Source: an uncultured Eubacteriales bacterium
Lineage (GTDB): Bacteria > Bacillota > Clostridia > Christensenellales > Borkfalkiaceae
Assembly (NCBI GenBank): GCA_905207235.1
Contig: CAJLKN010000002.1
Span: 62,001 to 126,000, forward strand
DNA: 64,000 nt
Direction: 5' to 3'
The position numbers and the translations under genes were made by a program. The notes beneath the pieces were generated by a model. It did no database searches, was not told where the DNA came from, and was given only the letters and a program-made list of their open reading frames with translations. Positions 41,613 through 52,400 of this stretch are shown piece by piece. Numbering within the stretch: the first letter of the stretch is position 1; the number at the start of each line of letters is the position of its first letter.

Positions 41613-43226
41613 TTATTTTGCATACTCAACGCAACGCGATTCGCGTATTACGTTGACTTTTATCTGACCGGGATATTCAAGTTCAGCTTCGATCTTCTTT
41701 GCAATATCCTTTGCAAGGAACATAGCCTGCGCGTCGTCGATCTGTTCTGGCTTGACCATGACGCGGATTTCTCTGCCCGCCTGAATTGCATAGCTCTTGT
41801 CAACTCCGTTGAAGCTGGAAGCGATTGCTTCGAGCTTTTCGAGGCGTTTTACATAGTTAGTGCCCGTCTCGCGCCTTGCGCCGGGTCTTGCGCCCGAAAT
41901 AGCGTCTGCCGCGGCAACGAGTACAGCTTCTATGGTTTTGGGCTCACAATCGCCGTGGTGCGCTGCAATGGCGTTGACGACGTTTGCGTTTTCTTTATAC
42001 TTTTTAGCGAGGTCCGCACCGAGCTGAACGTGAGTGCCTTCCTGCTCGTGGTCAACAGCTTTGCCTATATCGTGAAGAAGTCCCGCGCGCTTTGCAAGGT
42101 TTACGTCAAGTCCGAGTTCGGATGCCATAAGACCTGCAAGCTGGGCAACTTCTATCGAGTGCCTGTAAACGTTCTGACCGTAACTTGTTCTGTATTTTAA
42201 TCTGCCTATAAGTTTTATAAGTTCGGGGTGAAGTCCGAAAATTCCGACTTCGAACATTGCGTTCTCTCCCGCCGCTTTTATTTCCTGGTCAAGTTCTTTC
42301 TTAACCTTTTCAACCGTCTCTTCTATCCTTGCGGGATGAATTCTTCCGTCGGTTATAAGTCTTTCGAGAGTAAGTCTTGCAATTTCTCTTCTTACGGGGT
42401 CAAAACCTGAAACGATTACCACTTCGGGCGTATCGTCAACTATTAGTTCAATTCCCGTAGCATTTTCGAGTGCGCGGATATTTCTGCCCTCGCGGCCTAT
42501 TATGCGGGCCTTCATGTCGTCGTTGGGAAGGGGCACGACGGAAACGGTTATTTCCGAAGCGTGGTCGCTTGCGCAACGCTGAATGGCTAGGGAAATAATC
42601 TTTTTTGCCTCGACTGTGGCTTCATCCTTTGCAGTCTGCTCGATATTGCGCACCTGAATGGCTACATCTCTGCGCGTTTCATCGAGGATTTCTTCCGTAA
42701 GGAGCTTTTTAGCCTCTTCTTTGGTGAGTTGAGCGACTTTTTCAAGCTCCTGAACCATAAGGTCGTGCTGATGATTGACCTTTTCCTGAGTGCGTTTGAC
42801 TTCCTGCTCCTTGCTCTGCAAATCGCGTTTCTGCTTTTCAAGTTCTTCCGTCTTTTTAAGCAGAGCGTCTTCGCGTTTGTCGAGCGTATCTTCCTTCTGA
42901 AGGAGCCTCTGTTCCTGTTTGTTGAGTTCGGTTTTCTTTTCGCGCGACTCTCTTTCGAGGTCGTTGCGTAATTTTAATTCCTGTTCCTTAGCTTCAAGTA
43001 TAGCCTCTTTTTTAAGGGCTTTGCATTCGGAGGTAGCGTCCTCCACCATCTTTCTGGTGCGGGCTTCAACTTCTCCTAATTTTTTATCGGTTATCTTTTT
43101 ATAGATAAGCCTGCCGACAAAGCCGCCGACTACGGCGAACACTACCGCACAACCGATTATAAGCCCGATTGCAAGTCCGCTGTCCATCGACGCAAGAAAC
43201 AGGGTGCTTAAATTTAAATAATGCAT
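41613..43226 (-). CDS. rny: ribonuclease Y
   Basis: Membrane-anchored endoribonuclease that initiates mRNA decay in Firmicutes. An N-terminal hydrophobic anchor (about residues 15-37) precedes a long coiled coil (about 40-190, Lys/Glu heptads). It is followed by a KH domain with IIGREGRNIRALENATG and an HD domain with GLLHDIGKAVDHE (about 365-377). ATG 43226 (537 residues) is chosen because AGGAGG lies eight bases upstream. It has its own promoter and terminator and lies downstream of nadE. Confidence 0.97.
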   Translation of the reverse strand: MHYLNLSTLFLASMDSGLAIGLIIGCAVVFAVVGGFVGRLIYKKITDKKLGEVEARTRKMVEDATSECKALKKEAILEAKEQELKLRNDLERESREKKTELNKQEQRLLQKEDTLDKREDALLKKTEELEKQKRDLQSKEQEVKRTQEKVNHQHDLMVQELEKVAQLTKEEAKKLLTEEILDETRRDVAIQVRNIEQTAKDEATVEAKKIISLAIQRCASDHASEITVSVVPLPNDDMKARIIGREGRNIRALENATGIELIVDDTPEVVIVSGFDPVRREIARLTLERLITDGRIHPARIEETVEKVKKELDQEIKAAGENAMFEVGIFGLHPELIKLIGRLKYRTSYGQNVYRHSIEVAQLAGLMASELGLDVNLAKRAGLLHDIGKAVDHEQEGTHVQLGADLAKKYKENANVVNAIAAHHGDCEPKTIEAVLVAAADAISGARPGARRETGTNYVKRLEKLEAIASSFNGVDKSYAIQAGREIRVMVKPEQIDDAQAMFLAKDIAKKIEAELEYPGQIKVNVIRESRCVEYAK

Positions 43227-43294
43227 TAAAGCCTCCTGTGTAGTTTTTAAATATATACTAAATCTCAAAAGAAGATAATTCTATATCAATATTA

Positions 43295-43323
43295 ATTATA
43301 AACCACAATGCCAGAAAAGTCAA
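43295..43323 (-). promoter_or_regulatory. rny promoter
   Basis: Minus-strand TTGACT (43318-43323), 17 bp, TATAAT (43295-43300), about 70 bp before the rny ATG. Confidence 0.8.
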
Positions 43324-43371
43324 TTTATTTACAAAAATACATACGTTCAGCAGGTATATTTTTATAAGAGT

Positions 43372-43400
43372 AAAGGCGCTGACGTTAAGTCCGCGCCTTT
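43372..43400 (-). terminator. possible terminator of the ftsK-nadE operon
   Basis: AAAGGCGC / GCGCCTTT stem with a 13-nt loop, nine bases past the nadE stop. The following minus-strand sequence (ACTCTTATAAAAAT) is only moderately T-rich. Confidence 0.4.
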
Positions 43401-43408
43401 GTTAAATT

Positions 43409-45316
43409 TTATAATTTTTCTATCCACAATGAGTTGACCGCATCGGACGGCATGCGCCAGTCTCCGCGCGGAGAAAGCGAGACAGAACCCACTTTTACGC
43501 CGTCGGGCACGCAGGAGCGTTTGAACTGCTGGGCAAAAAATCTTTTGTAAAAATTTTTAAGCCATTTATCTATAAAATCCGCGCTGTAAACGTCAGAAAA
43601 CGATTTATGCGCGAGGAAACGCACCTTTTCGGGCGTAAATCCCCAACGAATTATATAATAAAGAAAGAAATCATGCAGAATATAAGGTCCTACAAGATCC
43701 TCCGTCTTCTGCGAGATATTTCCGCTCGCGTCGGGCGGAAGCAATTCGGGACTGATTTCGGTATTTATTATATCCTTTAAAACCTTTTCGGCTTCACCGC
43801 CCAGTCTTTCCGCCTCGTAACCGACGAGATGTTTTACAAGCGTTTTGGGGACGGAGCAGTTTACTCCGTACATCGACATATGGTCGCCGTTATAAGTCGC
43901 CCAGCCGAGCGCAAGTTCGCTTAAATCTCCCGTGCCTATAACCATTCCGCCCGTCTTGTTGGCGAGGTCCATCAGGACGAGAGTGCGCATTCTTGCCTGA
44001 GCGTTTTCATACGTTACGTCGAGGACGGACGGGTCGTGCCCTATGTCCTCGAAATGGCGCAGAACAGCCTCCTTTATGTTGACCGTGCGCGCGGTCGCAC
44101 CAATGCATTTTATCAGCTTTAACGAATTGTTATACGTCTTGCCCGTCGTGCCGAAACCCGGCATAGTTACGGCGATTATGTCGGCGGGATCTTTGCCTAT
44201 TTTATTAAAGGCACGAGCCGTTACCAAAAGAGCGAGCGCGGAGTCCAGTCCGCCCGAAATGCCTATGACCGCCGTCTTTGAATGGGTATGCAGAAGGCGC
44301 TTTTTCAGACCTGCCGTCTGTATAGAAAGAATAAGTTCCGTCCGCTCGCGCAGTTTTTCGTTATTTACGGGAACGAACGGCGTCTTTGGGAAAATGCGCT
44401 TTAAGTCCTCCCCGCCGTTGTTCGTCGTGAAGTTTATTATTTTGTATCCCTGCGTATCTCCCGCGGTAAAGAATGTGTTAGCCGTTCTTCTGCGCTCATT
44501 GGCGAGCTTATCTACGTCGATTTCGGCGCACACGCAACCATTTTCGAACAGTTCTGTCTGCGAAAGCAGTTCGCCGTTTTCGCAGATGAGATTATGCCCC
44601 GCAAACGCCATGTCAGTTGTGCTTTCGCCGTCGCCTGCGTCGCAATAGACATATCCGCATATAAGTTTTGCCGACTGCATGCGGACAAGGGCGCGCCTGT
44701 ATTCCGCTTTGCCTATCGTTTCGTCGCTGCACGAAAGATTGACAATTATATTAGCTCCCGCCTTTGCGTGGTATATGGAAGGACTGTCGGGCACCCATAA
44801 ATCTTCGCAGATTTCTGCCGAAACCGTAAAATCGGGGCAATTTTCAGCCCTGAAAATAAGTTTCTTGCCGAAATCAACCTGTTCGCCGCACAAAACCGCC
44901 GTGCCGTTATGTTCCTCTGCGGGAGTGAAATGTCTGCGCTCGTAGAATTCGCCGTAAGAAGGAAGAAAAGTTTTGGGAACGACGCCCAAAATTTTTCCGT
45001 TGCTCAAAGCGACGGCACAGTTATAAAGTCTTCCTCCGACGGAAACGGGAGCGCCGACAAAGACGAGAGCGCGGCTGTTTGCCGTCGCCTGCTTTATACG
45101 CTCTATACCCTCTTCGACGCCGTCGAGAAGACGCCTCTGATTGAACAGATCTCCGCAGGTATAACCGCAAAGACAGAGTTCGGGAAAGACTATAAGCTGG
45201 CAGCCCTCTTCTTCACACTTTTTTATGGTTTTTATTATATTGTCGCAGTTAAAGCTGACGTCGGCGACCCTGATTTCAGGCGTCGCCGCGCATACTTTTA
45301 TAAATCCGTGTACCAT
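43409..45316 (-). CDS. nadE: glutamine-dependent NAD+ synthetase
   Basis: Makes NAD+ from deamido-NAD+ using glutamine. The N-terminal nitrilase-like glutaminase shows the catalytic triad regions FPELCLCGY (Glu, about 46), PSYGEFYE (Lys region) and SAEICEDLWVP (Cys, about 169). The C-terminal synthetase has VIGISGGLDSALALL (about 350-364) and GTGDLSELALGW. Length 635 fits the long form. The ATG overlaps the recA stop as TAATG. Coupling of nadE to recA is not the usual arrangement. Confidence 0.96.
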   Translation of the reverse strand: MVHGFIKVCAATPEIRVADVSFNCDNIIKTIKKCEEEGCQLIVFPELCLCGYTCGDLFNQRRLLDGVEEGIERIKQATANSRALVFVGAPVSVGGRLYNCAVALSNGKILGVVPKTFLPSYGEFYERRHFTPAEEHNGTAVLCGEQVDFGKKLIFRAENCPDFTVSAEICEDLWVPDSPSIYHAKAGANIIVNLSCSDETIGKAEYRRALVRMQSAKLICGYVYCDAGDGESTTDMAFAGHNLICENGELLSQTELFENGCVCAEIDVDKLANERRRTANTFFTAGDTQGYKIINFTTNNGGEDLKRIFPKTPFVPVNNEKLRERTELILSIQTAGLKKRLLHTHSKTAVIGISGGLDSALALLVTARAFNKIGKDPADIIAVTMPGFGTTGKTYNNSLKLIKCIGATARTVNIKEAVLRHFEDIGHDPSVLDVTYENAQARMRTLVLMDLANKTGGMVIGTGDLSELALGWATYNGDHMSMYGVNCSVPKTLVKHLVGYEAERLGGEAEKVLKDIINTEISPELLPPDASGNISQKTEDLVGPYILHDFFLYYIIRWGFTPEKVRFLAHKSFSDVYSADFIDKWLKNFYKRFFAQQFKRSCVPDGVKVGSVSLSPRGDWRMPSDAVNSLWIEKL

Positions 45317-46329
45317 TAATCTCTGTCTTTTCTGGCAATCGCATCCTTATGCGCCTGTCGTATTTTAGCTTCAAGTTCTGCCTTGAATTCGGGGTTTGCA
45401 ATGAGGTAATCTCTCATCTTCTCCCTGCCGTTTGCAATCTTGTTTTCGTTGTAACTGAACCATGCGCCGCTCTTGGAAAGTATGCCGTATTCGACGCCGA
45501 GGTCGATAAGGCAACCCTCCTGCGATATTCCGTGTCCGTAAATTATGTCGAATTCCGCAACCTTGAAAGGAGGCGCAACCTTATTCTTTACCACTTTGCA
45601 TTTAGCGCGGTTACCTATAATTTCGCCGTCATTTTTGAGCGCGTCGGCCTTTCTTATATCAAGGCGTATGGTAGCGAAGTATTTAAGCGCTTTGCCGCCG
45701 GGGGTAGTTTCTGGATTGCCGAACATAATGCCCACTTTTTCGCGGAGCTGGTTTATAAATATGACGCACGTTTTAGAACGGTTGGTTATAGCCGTCAGTT
45801 TTCTTAATGCCTGCGACATAAGTCTGGGGAGCGCGCCGACGTGCGCGTCGCCCATGTCGCCTTCGATTTCTGCCTTGGGCGTGAGCGCGGCAACCGAGTC
45901 TATTATAATTACGTCCACAGCGCTCGAACGAACGAGAGATTCGCAGATGTCGAGCGCCTGTTCGCCAGTGTCGGGCTGGGAAACGTAAAGCTCGTCAGTA
46001 TTTACGCCGAGCGCCTTTGCATAAGCAGCATCGAGCGCGTGTTCTGCGTCGATAAACGCTGCTACGCCGCCTAGCTTCTGAGTTTCTGCTATGATGTGAA
46101 GCGCGACCGTCGTCTTACCTGACGATTCGGGTCCGAAAATTTCCATAATTCTGCCGCGGGGCACGCCGCCTACGCCGAGCGCGAGGTCGAGCGAAAGACA
46201 TCCCGTAGGGATAACGTCGATTTCGGTATTGACGTTGACGTCGCCGAGCTTCATTATTGCGCCCTTGCCGAACTGCTTTTCAATCATTGCAATGGTTGAG
46301 TTCAGCGCCTTCTGTTTTTCTTCGTTCAT
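45316..46329 (-). CDS. recA: recombinase RecA
   Basis: DNA strand exchange and LexA co-protease. GPESSGKTT Walker A (about residues 65-73), LDICESLVRSSAVDVIIIDSVAALTP Walker B region, NQLREKVGIMFGNPETTPGG loop 2 (about 192-211). The 337-residue length is typical, though the acidic C-terminal tail is short (ending ARKDRD). CAGGAG precedes the ATG at 46329. No LexA-type SOS box was recognised in the 15-bp gap after cinA; expression is from upstream operon genes. Confidence 0.98.
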   Translation of the reverse strand: MNEEKQKALNSTIAMIEKQFGKGAIMKLGDVNVNTEIDVIPTGCLSLDLALGVGGVPRGRIMEIFGPESSGKTTVALHIIAETQKLGGVAAFIDAEHALDAAYAKALGVNTDELYVSQPDTGEQALDICESLVRSSAVDVIIIDSVAALTPKAEIEGDMGDAHVGALPRLMSQALRKLTAITNRSKTCVIFINQLREKVGIMFGNPETTPGGKALKYFATIRLDIRKADALKNDGEIIGNRAKCKVVKNKVAPPFKVAEFDIIYGHGISQEGCLIDLGVEYGILSKSGAWFSYNENKIANGREKMRDYLIANPEFKAELEAKIRQAHKDAIARKDRD

Positions 46330-46344
46330 ATATATACTCCTGAT

Positions 46345-47418
46345 TTATTTTAAAGTTTTGTATGCGAGGAAAAGCGCGTTGTTTATCGCGGTTTTCGTTA
46401 TAGTTTTTCTGTCGCCTGCGAGATTGAATTTATAAACTTTTATGTCGTCCCTGAGCGCCACGGCTATATAATTTAGCCCGACGGGTTTCAAGGTGTTGTC
46501 CGATTTGGGACCGGCTATGCCCGTAGTGGCTATAGCTATATCGCAGTTTCCCGTCGCAATCAGACCCGAAGCCATTTCGCATGCCGTCTGTTCGGATACA
46601 GCGCCAGCCTGTTTTAAAGTGAGCTCCTCCACGCCCAGCCTTTGCTGTTTGGATTTGTTGGCGTACGTGTTTAGCCCCTCAAAATAAACTTCTGAAATTC
46701 CCGGCACGGAAACCAGCCTAGAAGCTATTCCGCCGCCAGTAAACGACTCTGCGACGCTTATTTTCATTCTTCTGAGTTTGAGAAGGTCGTAAAGCCGCTC
46801 CTCCAATGAGGTATTTTCCACCGCGTAAACATAGGGCGACAGCTCACCAACTATTATTCTCTGCACGGCGTCCGCAACCATTTTTGGCGTATTGCTCGAA
46901 TAAGAAATTACTATCGTCTGATCGCCGTATTCGTCGTACACGCTGAAAGCCGTGTCTCCGCCCTCTTTGTGCGCCTTTTCAAGCGCGCTGTTTATCAGTT
47001 CTGCGGGAGCGCAGACGGTATTTACATAAAACTTATCGTAACTTACCGAGTACTTTTCATTCATCAGGCGAATGCATTTTTCTGCAAACGCCGCGCCGTC
47101 TTCGTTATCCGCGCCGAGGCAGACCGTCGCCTGCCCGCAATTTATATAAAATCTGCCGTCAAATGCCGCACCGTACAGCTTCTGAAGATATCCGGAAATA
47201 AGTTCGCGCTGTCTGCTTTCGCACAGCACAACAGAATTTTCGAACATGTTGCGACATTCCTGAAGCTGATCGCTTATGCCTTTTGCGCTGTCAAAGCCCA
47301 CAAAAGCAATTTTGTCGAAGTAAAAACAACCCGCCGAAAAAACGCGCAAAATTTTATCTAAACGCTCGTAGTCGATATTGAGTTTTTTGTTTCTGATGAT
47401 AACCAGACAATTATTCAT
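46345..47418 (-). CDS. cinA: CinA-family protein with degenerate N-terminal domain
   Basis: The C-terminal 155 residues are a clear CinA/PncC domain (KISVAESFTGGGIASRLVSVPG, YANKSKQQRLGV, CDIAIATTGIAGP), which in homologues deamidates nicotinamide mononucleotide. Around residues 150-205 the middle CinA region is recognisable (TAFSVYDEYGD, ISYSSNTPKMV). The first 140 residues occupy the place of the MoCF/COG1058 domain but lack its GTELLxG opening and most conserved positions, so that domain appears to have lost its pyrophosphatase function. It sits between pgsA and recA, the usual CinA-RecA context. The ATG overlaps the pgsA stop as TAATG. Confidence 0.85.
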   Translation of the reverse strand: MNNCLVIIRNKKLNIDYERLDKILRVFSAGCFYFDKIAFVGFDSAKGISDQLQECRNMFENSVVLCESRQRELISGYLQKLYGAAFDGRFYINCGQATVCLGADNEDGAAFAEKCIRLMNEKYSVSYDKFYVNTVCAPAELINSALEKAHKEGGDTAFSVYDEYGDQTIVISYSSNTPKMVADAVQRIIVGELSPYVYAVENTSLEERLYDLLKLRRMKISVAESFTGGGIASRLVSVPGISEVYFEGLNTYANKSKQQRLGVEELTLKQAGAVSEQTACEMASGLIATGNCDIAIATTGIAGPKSDNTLKPVGLNYIAVALRDDIKVYKFNLAGDRKTITKTAINNALFLAYKTLK

Positions 47419-48086
47419 TACGCTTTGAGTACCGCAATATTTTTGACAATATAATTTATTCCTGAAACGATGGTCAGAACCGCCGCAACAGCGAGCAATC
47501 CGAGCCCGACATAGTTGAGCACTTCAACCGCCATGCTGTCATAGAAAAATTCTGAAAAACCGCCGTAAACAAGCAGAACTATTACCGTAAGGTCCTGCGC
47601 AACGGTCTTGTATTTACCCACCTTGTCCGCAGCGATTACCACGCCTGCGTCCGCCGCAACCATGCGAAAACCGCTGACAATGAGCTCACGTGCAAAAATC
47701 ACGGCAACGCAGCATCCGCCCGCGATAATCGCCCAGTCGCCGAGATATCTGGTGAAAAAGCCGTTAACTGTGAGTAGAACGATAAGCGCCGAAGATACCA
47801 GCACTTTATCGGCTATGGGGTCGAGAAACTTGCCAAGATTGGTAACAAGATTGTATTTTCTTGCAATTTTACCGTCGAGAAGGTCGGTAAAGCTCGCTAT
47901 CGCGAACACGGCGAGAGCAACAAAATAGTGTCCCGTAAATTGCAGATAGAAAAAGAGCACAAACAGCGGTATCATCACCATGCGCGCAATCGTAAGTTTA
48001 TTGGGTAAATTCATAACGCCCGAACCTGCGGCAAATTTATAAAATTTTCCGCGCTCTTCGCCGTTGTTTACGTCTTTTTCGCTCAT
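47418..48086 (-). CDS. pgsA: CDP-diacylglycerol-glycerol-3-phosphate 3-phosphatidyltransferase
   Basis: Makes phosphatidylglycerophosphate, the first step to phosphatidylglycerol. The CDP-alcohol phosphotransferase motif DLLDGKIARKYNLVTNLGK...DPIADK (about residues 63-91) has all conserved aspartates. Several membrane helices. The start at 48086 overlaps the rimO stop by four bases and has GGAGGA upstream; a later internal ATG lacks such a site. It belongs to the ftsK-rimO-pgsA-cinA-recA operon. Confidence 0.96.
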   Translation of the reverse strand: MSEKDVNNGEERGKFYKFAAGSGVMNLPNKLTIARMVMIPLFVLFFYLQFTGHYFVALAVFAIASFTDLLDGKIARKYNLVTNLGKFLDPIADKVLVSSALIVLLTVNGFFTRYLGDWAIIAGGCCVAVIFARELIVSGFRMVAADAGVVIAADKVGKYKTVAQDLTVIVLLVYGGFSEFFYDSMAVEVLNYVGLGLLAVAAVLTIVSGINYIVKNIAVLKA

Positions 48087-49417
48087 TCTGAATAGTCCTC
48101 CGTTTTTCCGTACATGTCGTAGTCGTCGCAACGCTCAATGGTTACTTCGTAATAACTCCCCTGCGCCGCTTCGGCACTGTGAAAATAAACTTTGCCGTCT
48201 ATATCGGGAGCCTGAAAATATGCCCTTCCGACAAAACAACCTCTGTCGTAATCTATTCCGTCGCACAGCACCTTAATCTTTTTACCTGAAAAACCGTTAA
48301 GATAATCGTGCGAAATCTGCCTCTGAACGGCATAAAGCCTCTTTACGCGCCTGTTCTTTTCTGCGTAAGCAATCTGACCTTTGATTTTGTAAGCAGGCGT
48401 ATCGGGCTCACGCGAATATGCAAAGAAACCGCAGTTGGTCAGCTTTGCTTGCTTCAAAAATGCGCACAATCCCGCAACGTCCTCTTCCGTCTCCGTAGGA
48501 AAACCTGCTATGAACGTAGAGCGTATCGCTATGCCTTCAACCTCGCGTTTCAGGCGGGATATAAGTTCAAGGTACTGCGCGCGGGAACCGCGGCGGTTCA
48601 TCATTTTGAGCAATCTGTCTTCGCTGTGCTGGAAAGGAATGTCGATATACTTGATAATCTTAGGATTGTCGCGTATTTCTGCAATCAGCTCGTCATCTAT
48701 CGCTTCGGGATAGCAGTACAATAATCTTACACTATTAATGTTGTCAAGTGTTGTCAACTTTTTTAAAAAAGTTACAAGAAATTTTTTGCCGTAAAGGTCG
48801 ATGCCGTACCTAGTCACATCCTGCGCTACCAGAATAAGCTCGGCGACGTCGCCGAGTTCTTCAGCTTCCTTCAAAAGCTGTTCCATGGGGTAGCTGACAT
48901 ATGAGCCGCGTATTTTGGGAATGAGGCAGTATGTACAGCGGTTGTCGCAGCCGTCGGCTATTTTTAAATAGGCATAATGGCAGGGCGTAGTTATCACTCT
49001 TTGGGTGCGCGTCGAAATGTCGCCGCTGCCCACAAAATTGACCCTTCCGTAAGAATAAGATTTTTCGAGCGCTTCAAAAAATTTGTCGTAATCGTTCACG
49101 CCGAGAAAAACGTCCGCTTCTGTGAGCGCGCCGAACGTTTCGCCTATAAATTTCTGCGGGAGGCAACCGGTAACGACTATCTTTTCAAGGTTGCCCTCTT
49201 TATACTGCGCACATTCGAGCACGGTTTCTATTGCCTCTTTCCTCGCGGAATTGAGGAACGCGCAAGTATTTACGACAACTACGTTAGCCTGAGCGAGGTC
49301 GTCGCATATTGTGCAACCGCGGGATTTTATTATAGCAAGCAGTTTTTCTGCGTCAACTCTGTTTTTATCGCAACCGAGCGATATGACTCCGTATTTCTTT
49401 GAGTATAAATCAGTCAT
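48083..49417 (-). CDS. rimO: ribosomal protein S12 methylthiotransferase RimO
   Basis: Radical SAM enzyme thiomethylating an aspartate of ribosomal protein S12. GVISLGCDKNRVDAEKLL at the N-terminus is diagnostic of RimO versus MiaB; cysteines for the second cluster are in NTCAFLNSARKEA and TGCLPQ. The SAM triad is CDNRCTYC (about residues 145-152) and a TRAM domain ends the protein. I start at ATG 49417, four bases after the ftsK stop; GGTG lies upstream. It and MiaB are the window's two methylthiotransferases. Confidence 0.96.
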   Translation of the reverse strand: MTDLYSKKYGVISLGCDKNRVDAEKLLAIIKSRGCTICDDLAQANVVVVNTCAFLNSARKEAIETVLECAQYKEGNLEKIVVTGCLPQKFIGETFGALTEADVFLGVNDYDKFFEALEKSYSYGRVNFVGSGDISTRTQRVITTPCHYAYLKIADGCDNRCTYCLIPKIRGSYVSYPMEQLLKEAEELGDVAELILVAQDVTRYGIDLYGKKFLVTFLKKLTTLDNINSVRLLYCYPEAIDDELIAEIRDNPKIIKYIDIPFQHSEDRLLKMMNRRGSRAQYLELISRLKREVEGIAIRSTFIAGFPTETEEDVAGLCAFLKQAKLTNCGFFAYSREPDTPAYKIKGQIAYAEKNRRVKRLYAVQRQISHDYLNGFSGKKIKVLCDGIDYDRGCFVGRAYFQAPDIDGKVYFHSAEAAQGSYYEVTIERCDDYDMYGKTEDYSE

Positions 49418-52400
49418 CAACATCACCGTAAATGCGCGTAAATTCGTCAAGCGAAAGGAGAACCTTTCTCGGTTTAGAGCCTTCCGACTGGGTGATATAA
49501 TTCATATTTTCCATCCAGTCGATTATCTTGCACGCTTTGACGTAGCCTATGGGGAAGCGCCTTTGAAGCATTGAAACGGAAGCCTGGTTGCTGACGACGC
49601 AGAATTTAAGCGCCTGAATGAACTTGTCGTCTATCTTCACGTCGCTTTCGGAAACGCCGTCATCGCCGGGCGCGTCGTTTTCCTCTTCTTCGACTTTATT
49701 GATGAAGTCGCTGACGCTCTGGTCGAAGTACGTTTCGTTATTTTTCTTTACGAATTCGGTAACTGCCTGAACTTCGGGCGAATCTATAAAGCAACCCTGT
49801 ATGCGGGCGAGGTCGGGATTTTCCGCCGAACGGAAGTACATATCGCCCGCGCCGAGCAATTTTTCCGCGCCGCCGATATCGAAAATCGTGCGCGAGTCGT
49901 CGAACGAGTTGACTTTGAAACCTATTCGCGTGGGCAAGTTTGACTTTATAAGGCCCGTAATGCAATCGACAGAGGGGCGCTGCGTAGCAAGTATAAGATG
50001 AATGCCGCACGCCCTCGACTTCTGAACGAGTCTTATTATTCTGCTTTCGATATCCTTTTTGGCCTGAAGCATAAGATCGCCGAACTCGTCGAGAATAATG
50101 ACGATTTTAGGCAATTTTTCTTCGCCTTCGGGCAGGTGCTGGTTGTATTCGTTTATATTCTTAACAAGAGTACCCGCAAGCGTCATTTCCTTGAACAGAG
50201 TGTATCTGCGCTCCATTTCCTTTATAGCCCAGTTGAGCGCTTTTATCGCCTTATCCACGTCGGAAATGATTTCATTTATAATCAAATGAGGCAGTCCCTC
50301 ATAGGATATGAATTCCGACTGCTTGGGGTCAACGAGAATAAATCTGAGTTCGTCTGGTCCGTACTTATAAAGAAGGCTTATTATAAGCGCGCTGAGGCAG
50401 ATACTCTTACCTGAACCGGTTGTACCTGCAACGAGAAGGTGAGGCATCTTTGTTATGTCGGGGCAATTAGGCTTGCCTTCGACGTTTTTGCCGAGCGCAA
50501 ACGTCAGCGTGTTGGGCTTGCAGTTTATAAACTGACTGCTCGTAAGCATGGTTTTAAGCCCGACAACCGTGCGCTTGCTGTTGGGAACTTCTATCGATAT
50601 TGCGCCTTTGGAATAATTGAGGTACGCCGTAACATTCTCTTTCATGAGCGCCATTGCGATAGCTTCTCGGTATCTGAGCGCGCTCTTTATATTTGTTTTG
50701 TCCTCGATTATGACGTCGTAACGGGTTATCGCAGGACCGACGGTAACGTCGGCAATGTGCGAAGCTATTCTGAAATTGGACAGAGTATCCGTTATAAGCG
50801 CCTTATTTTCTTCGATTTCACCGAGATTTGCGTTGTTGTTTTCGGGATAATCGACAAGAAGGTCGAGCGTCGGTCTTACATATTTTTTCCATACGTGCTT
50901 GGGCTTTTCGGGCTCAGCAGGTTTGGGCTGAGGTTCGGGCGTCCTCGAAACGGGCGCAGTTCTGCCCGAATTTATCTGTTCGGGCGGCTCCTCCCTCCTC
51001 CTCTCGGGTACGGAAGGAGTTCTTTCATCCCTGCCGCCGAATGACGAAGGACCGTCGGAAGAGCGCAGTCCGCGCGTGCCGAGGTCGGCTACGTCGTCGT
51101 TGAGATAACTGTCGTCATCTCCGTCGAAGAGATTTGCCCTGCTCTCGCCGCGGCGGGAGCCCAGCCTGGAAGCGTCGGGCTGAATATCCGAAGAAATATT
51201 ATTGTTGGAAGAACTGAAAAGACTGCGCAGGTCGTTTGAAGGATTGTCCTGTCTGCTTTCCGCGCGGCTGTCCTGTCCGACTTCTTCCGAACGGACTTCC
51301 GAAGTGCGGCGCGCAAAGGCATCGTAATCGCGGCTGTCGTTTTCTTCGTTGCGCTCAGGCGTGCGCGTAGGCATAGCTCCGCTATCCGAAGAAAAATCTG
51401 TATCCTGCGATAAATTTCTCCTGTAATCGTCGTGCGTCGGCTCTGTACGGCTGAACGCATCGCGACTGAAAGTTTCTTCGCCGAAGCGATCATCCGACGA
51501 ATTTAAGACGTCTGCCGAAGTATCTTCCTCCGTATGCTGAACAAAATTTTCTTCTGCGCGGTCGCGGGGCGTTTCAGGCGTCTGTTCGTATGTATCGCGG
51601 ACGGGGAAGTACTCTTCCTCCGTATGCTGTTGCGAAGCGCCGTAAAAATCGAGGCTGTCGGCAGGTTTATCGCCGTAAACATATGAAGGCGTGGAAAAAC
51701 CGTGCGAAGAATTTTCGACTTCGCGGGAATAATCCGACGTATAGCTGTTCTGCACGGGCTGTGATTTTGCGGGTTTTCCCGAAGAAAAACTGCTTAAATA
51801 ATCGTCGTCGTTCTGTACGGGATGATTGAAATATGAATCGTCGTTGAAAATCATATTTCTGCGGTAACTTTCCGCAGCGAATTCGCCGTTTTCGAAAAGT
51901 ATCCTTCTGCCGAGATTTTTATCGGAAAATTTATCTTCGTCCGAAATCTCTTTTGCCGGCTCGACCTTTTCTGCGGGTGCAGGCTGAACGTTGACAGCCT
52001 CTGTGCGGCGGTTATTTATAATTTCATAATTTTCGTTTACCGAATAAAGTTTGTCGGGCGCGGAATACGAGGATGAATTTTCGGTTACGGGCACAACTTT
52101 CCTTGCGGACTTGCTCTTGTTTTCGGTAAGGCTGCGGACTGCGAGGTCGTTTTTGACGACGAGCACGCAAAGATATGCGCAGAGCGCGGACATTATGGCA
52201 AAAATCACGTATGCGCCCGCAAAAGTTGTTCCGCGAGCAATGGGATAAACGATAAGTCCCGATATAACGCCGCCGAATGTGTAACCTGCGTATCCCCTTT
52301 CGGCGTTTTTATAGCATAACGAAAGATACTCGCCGAAATTTCCGAGCGGGTAATCGCGCGTGGTAACCGAATGGAACAACAAAAATACCATAAAAATGGT

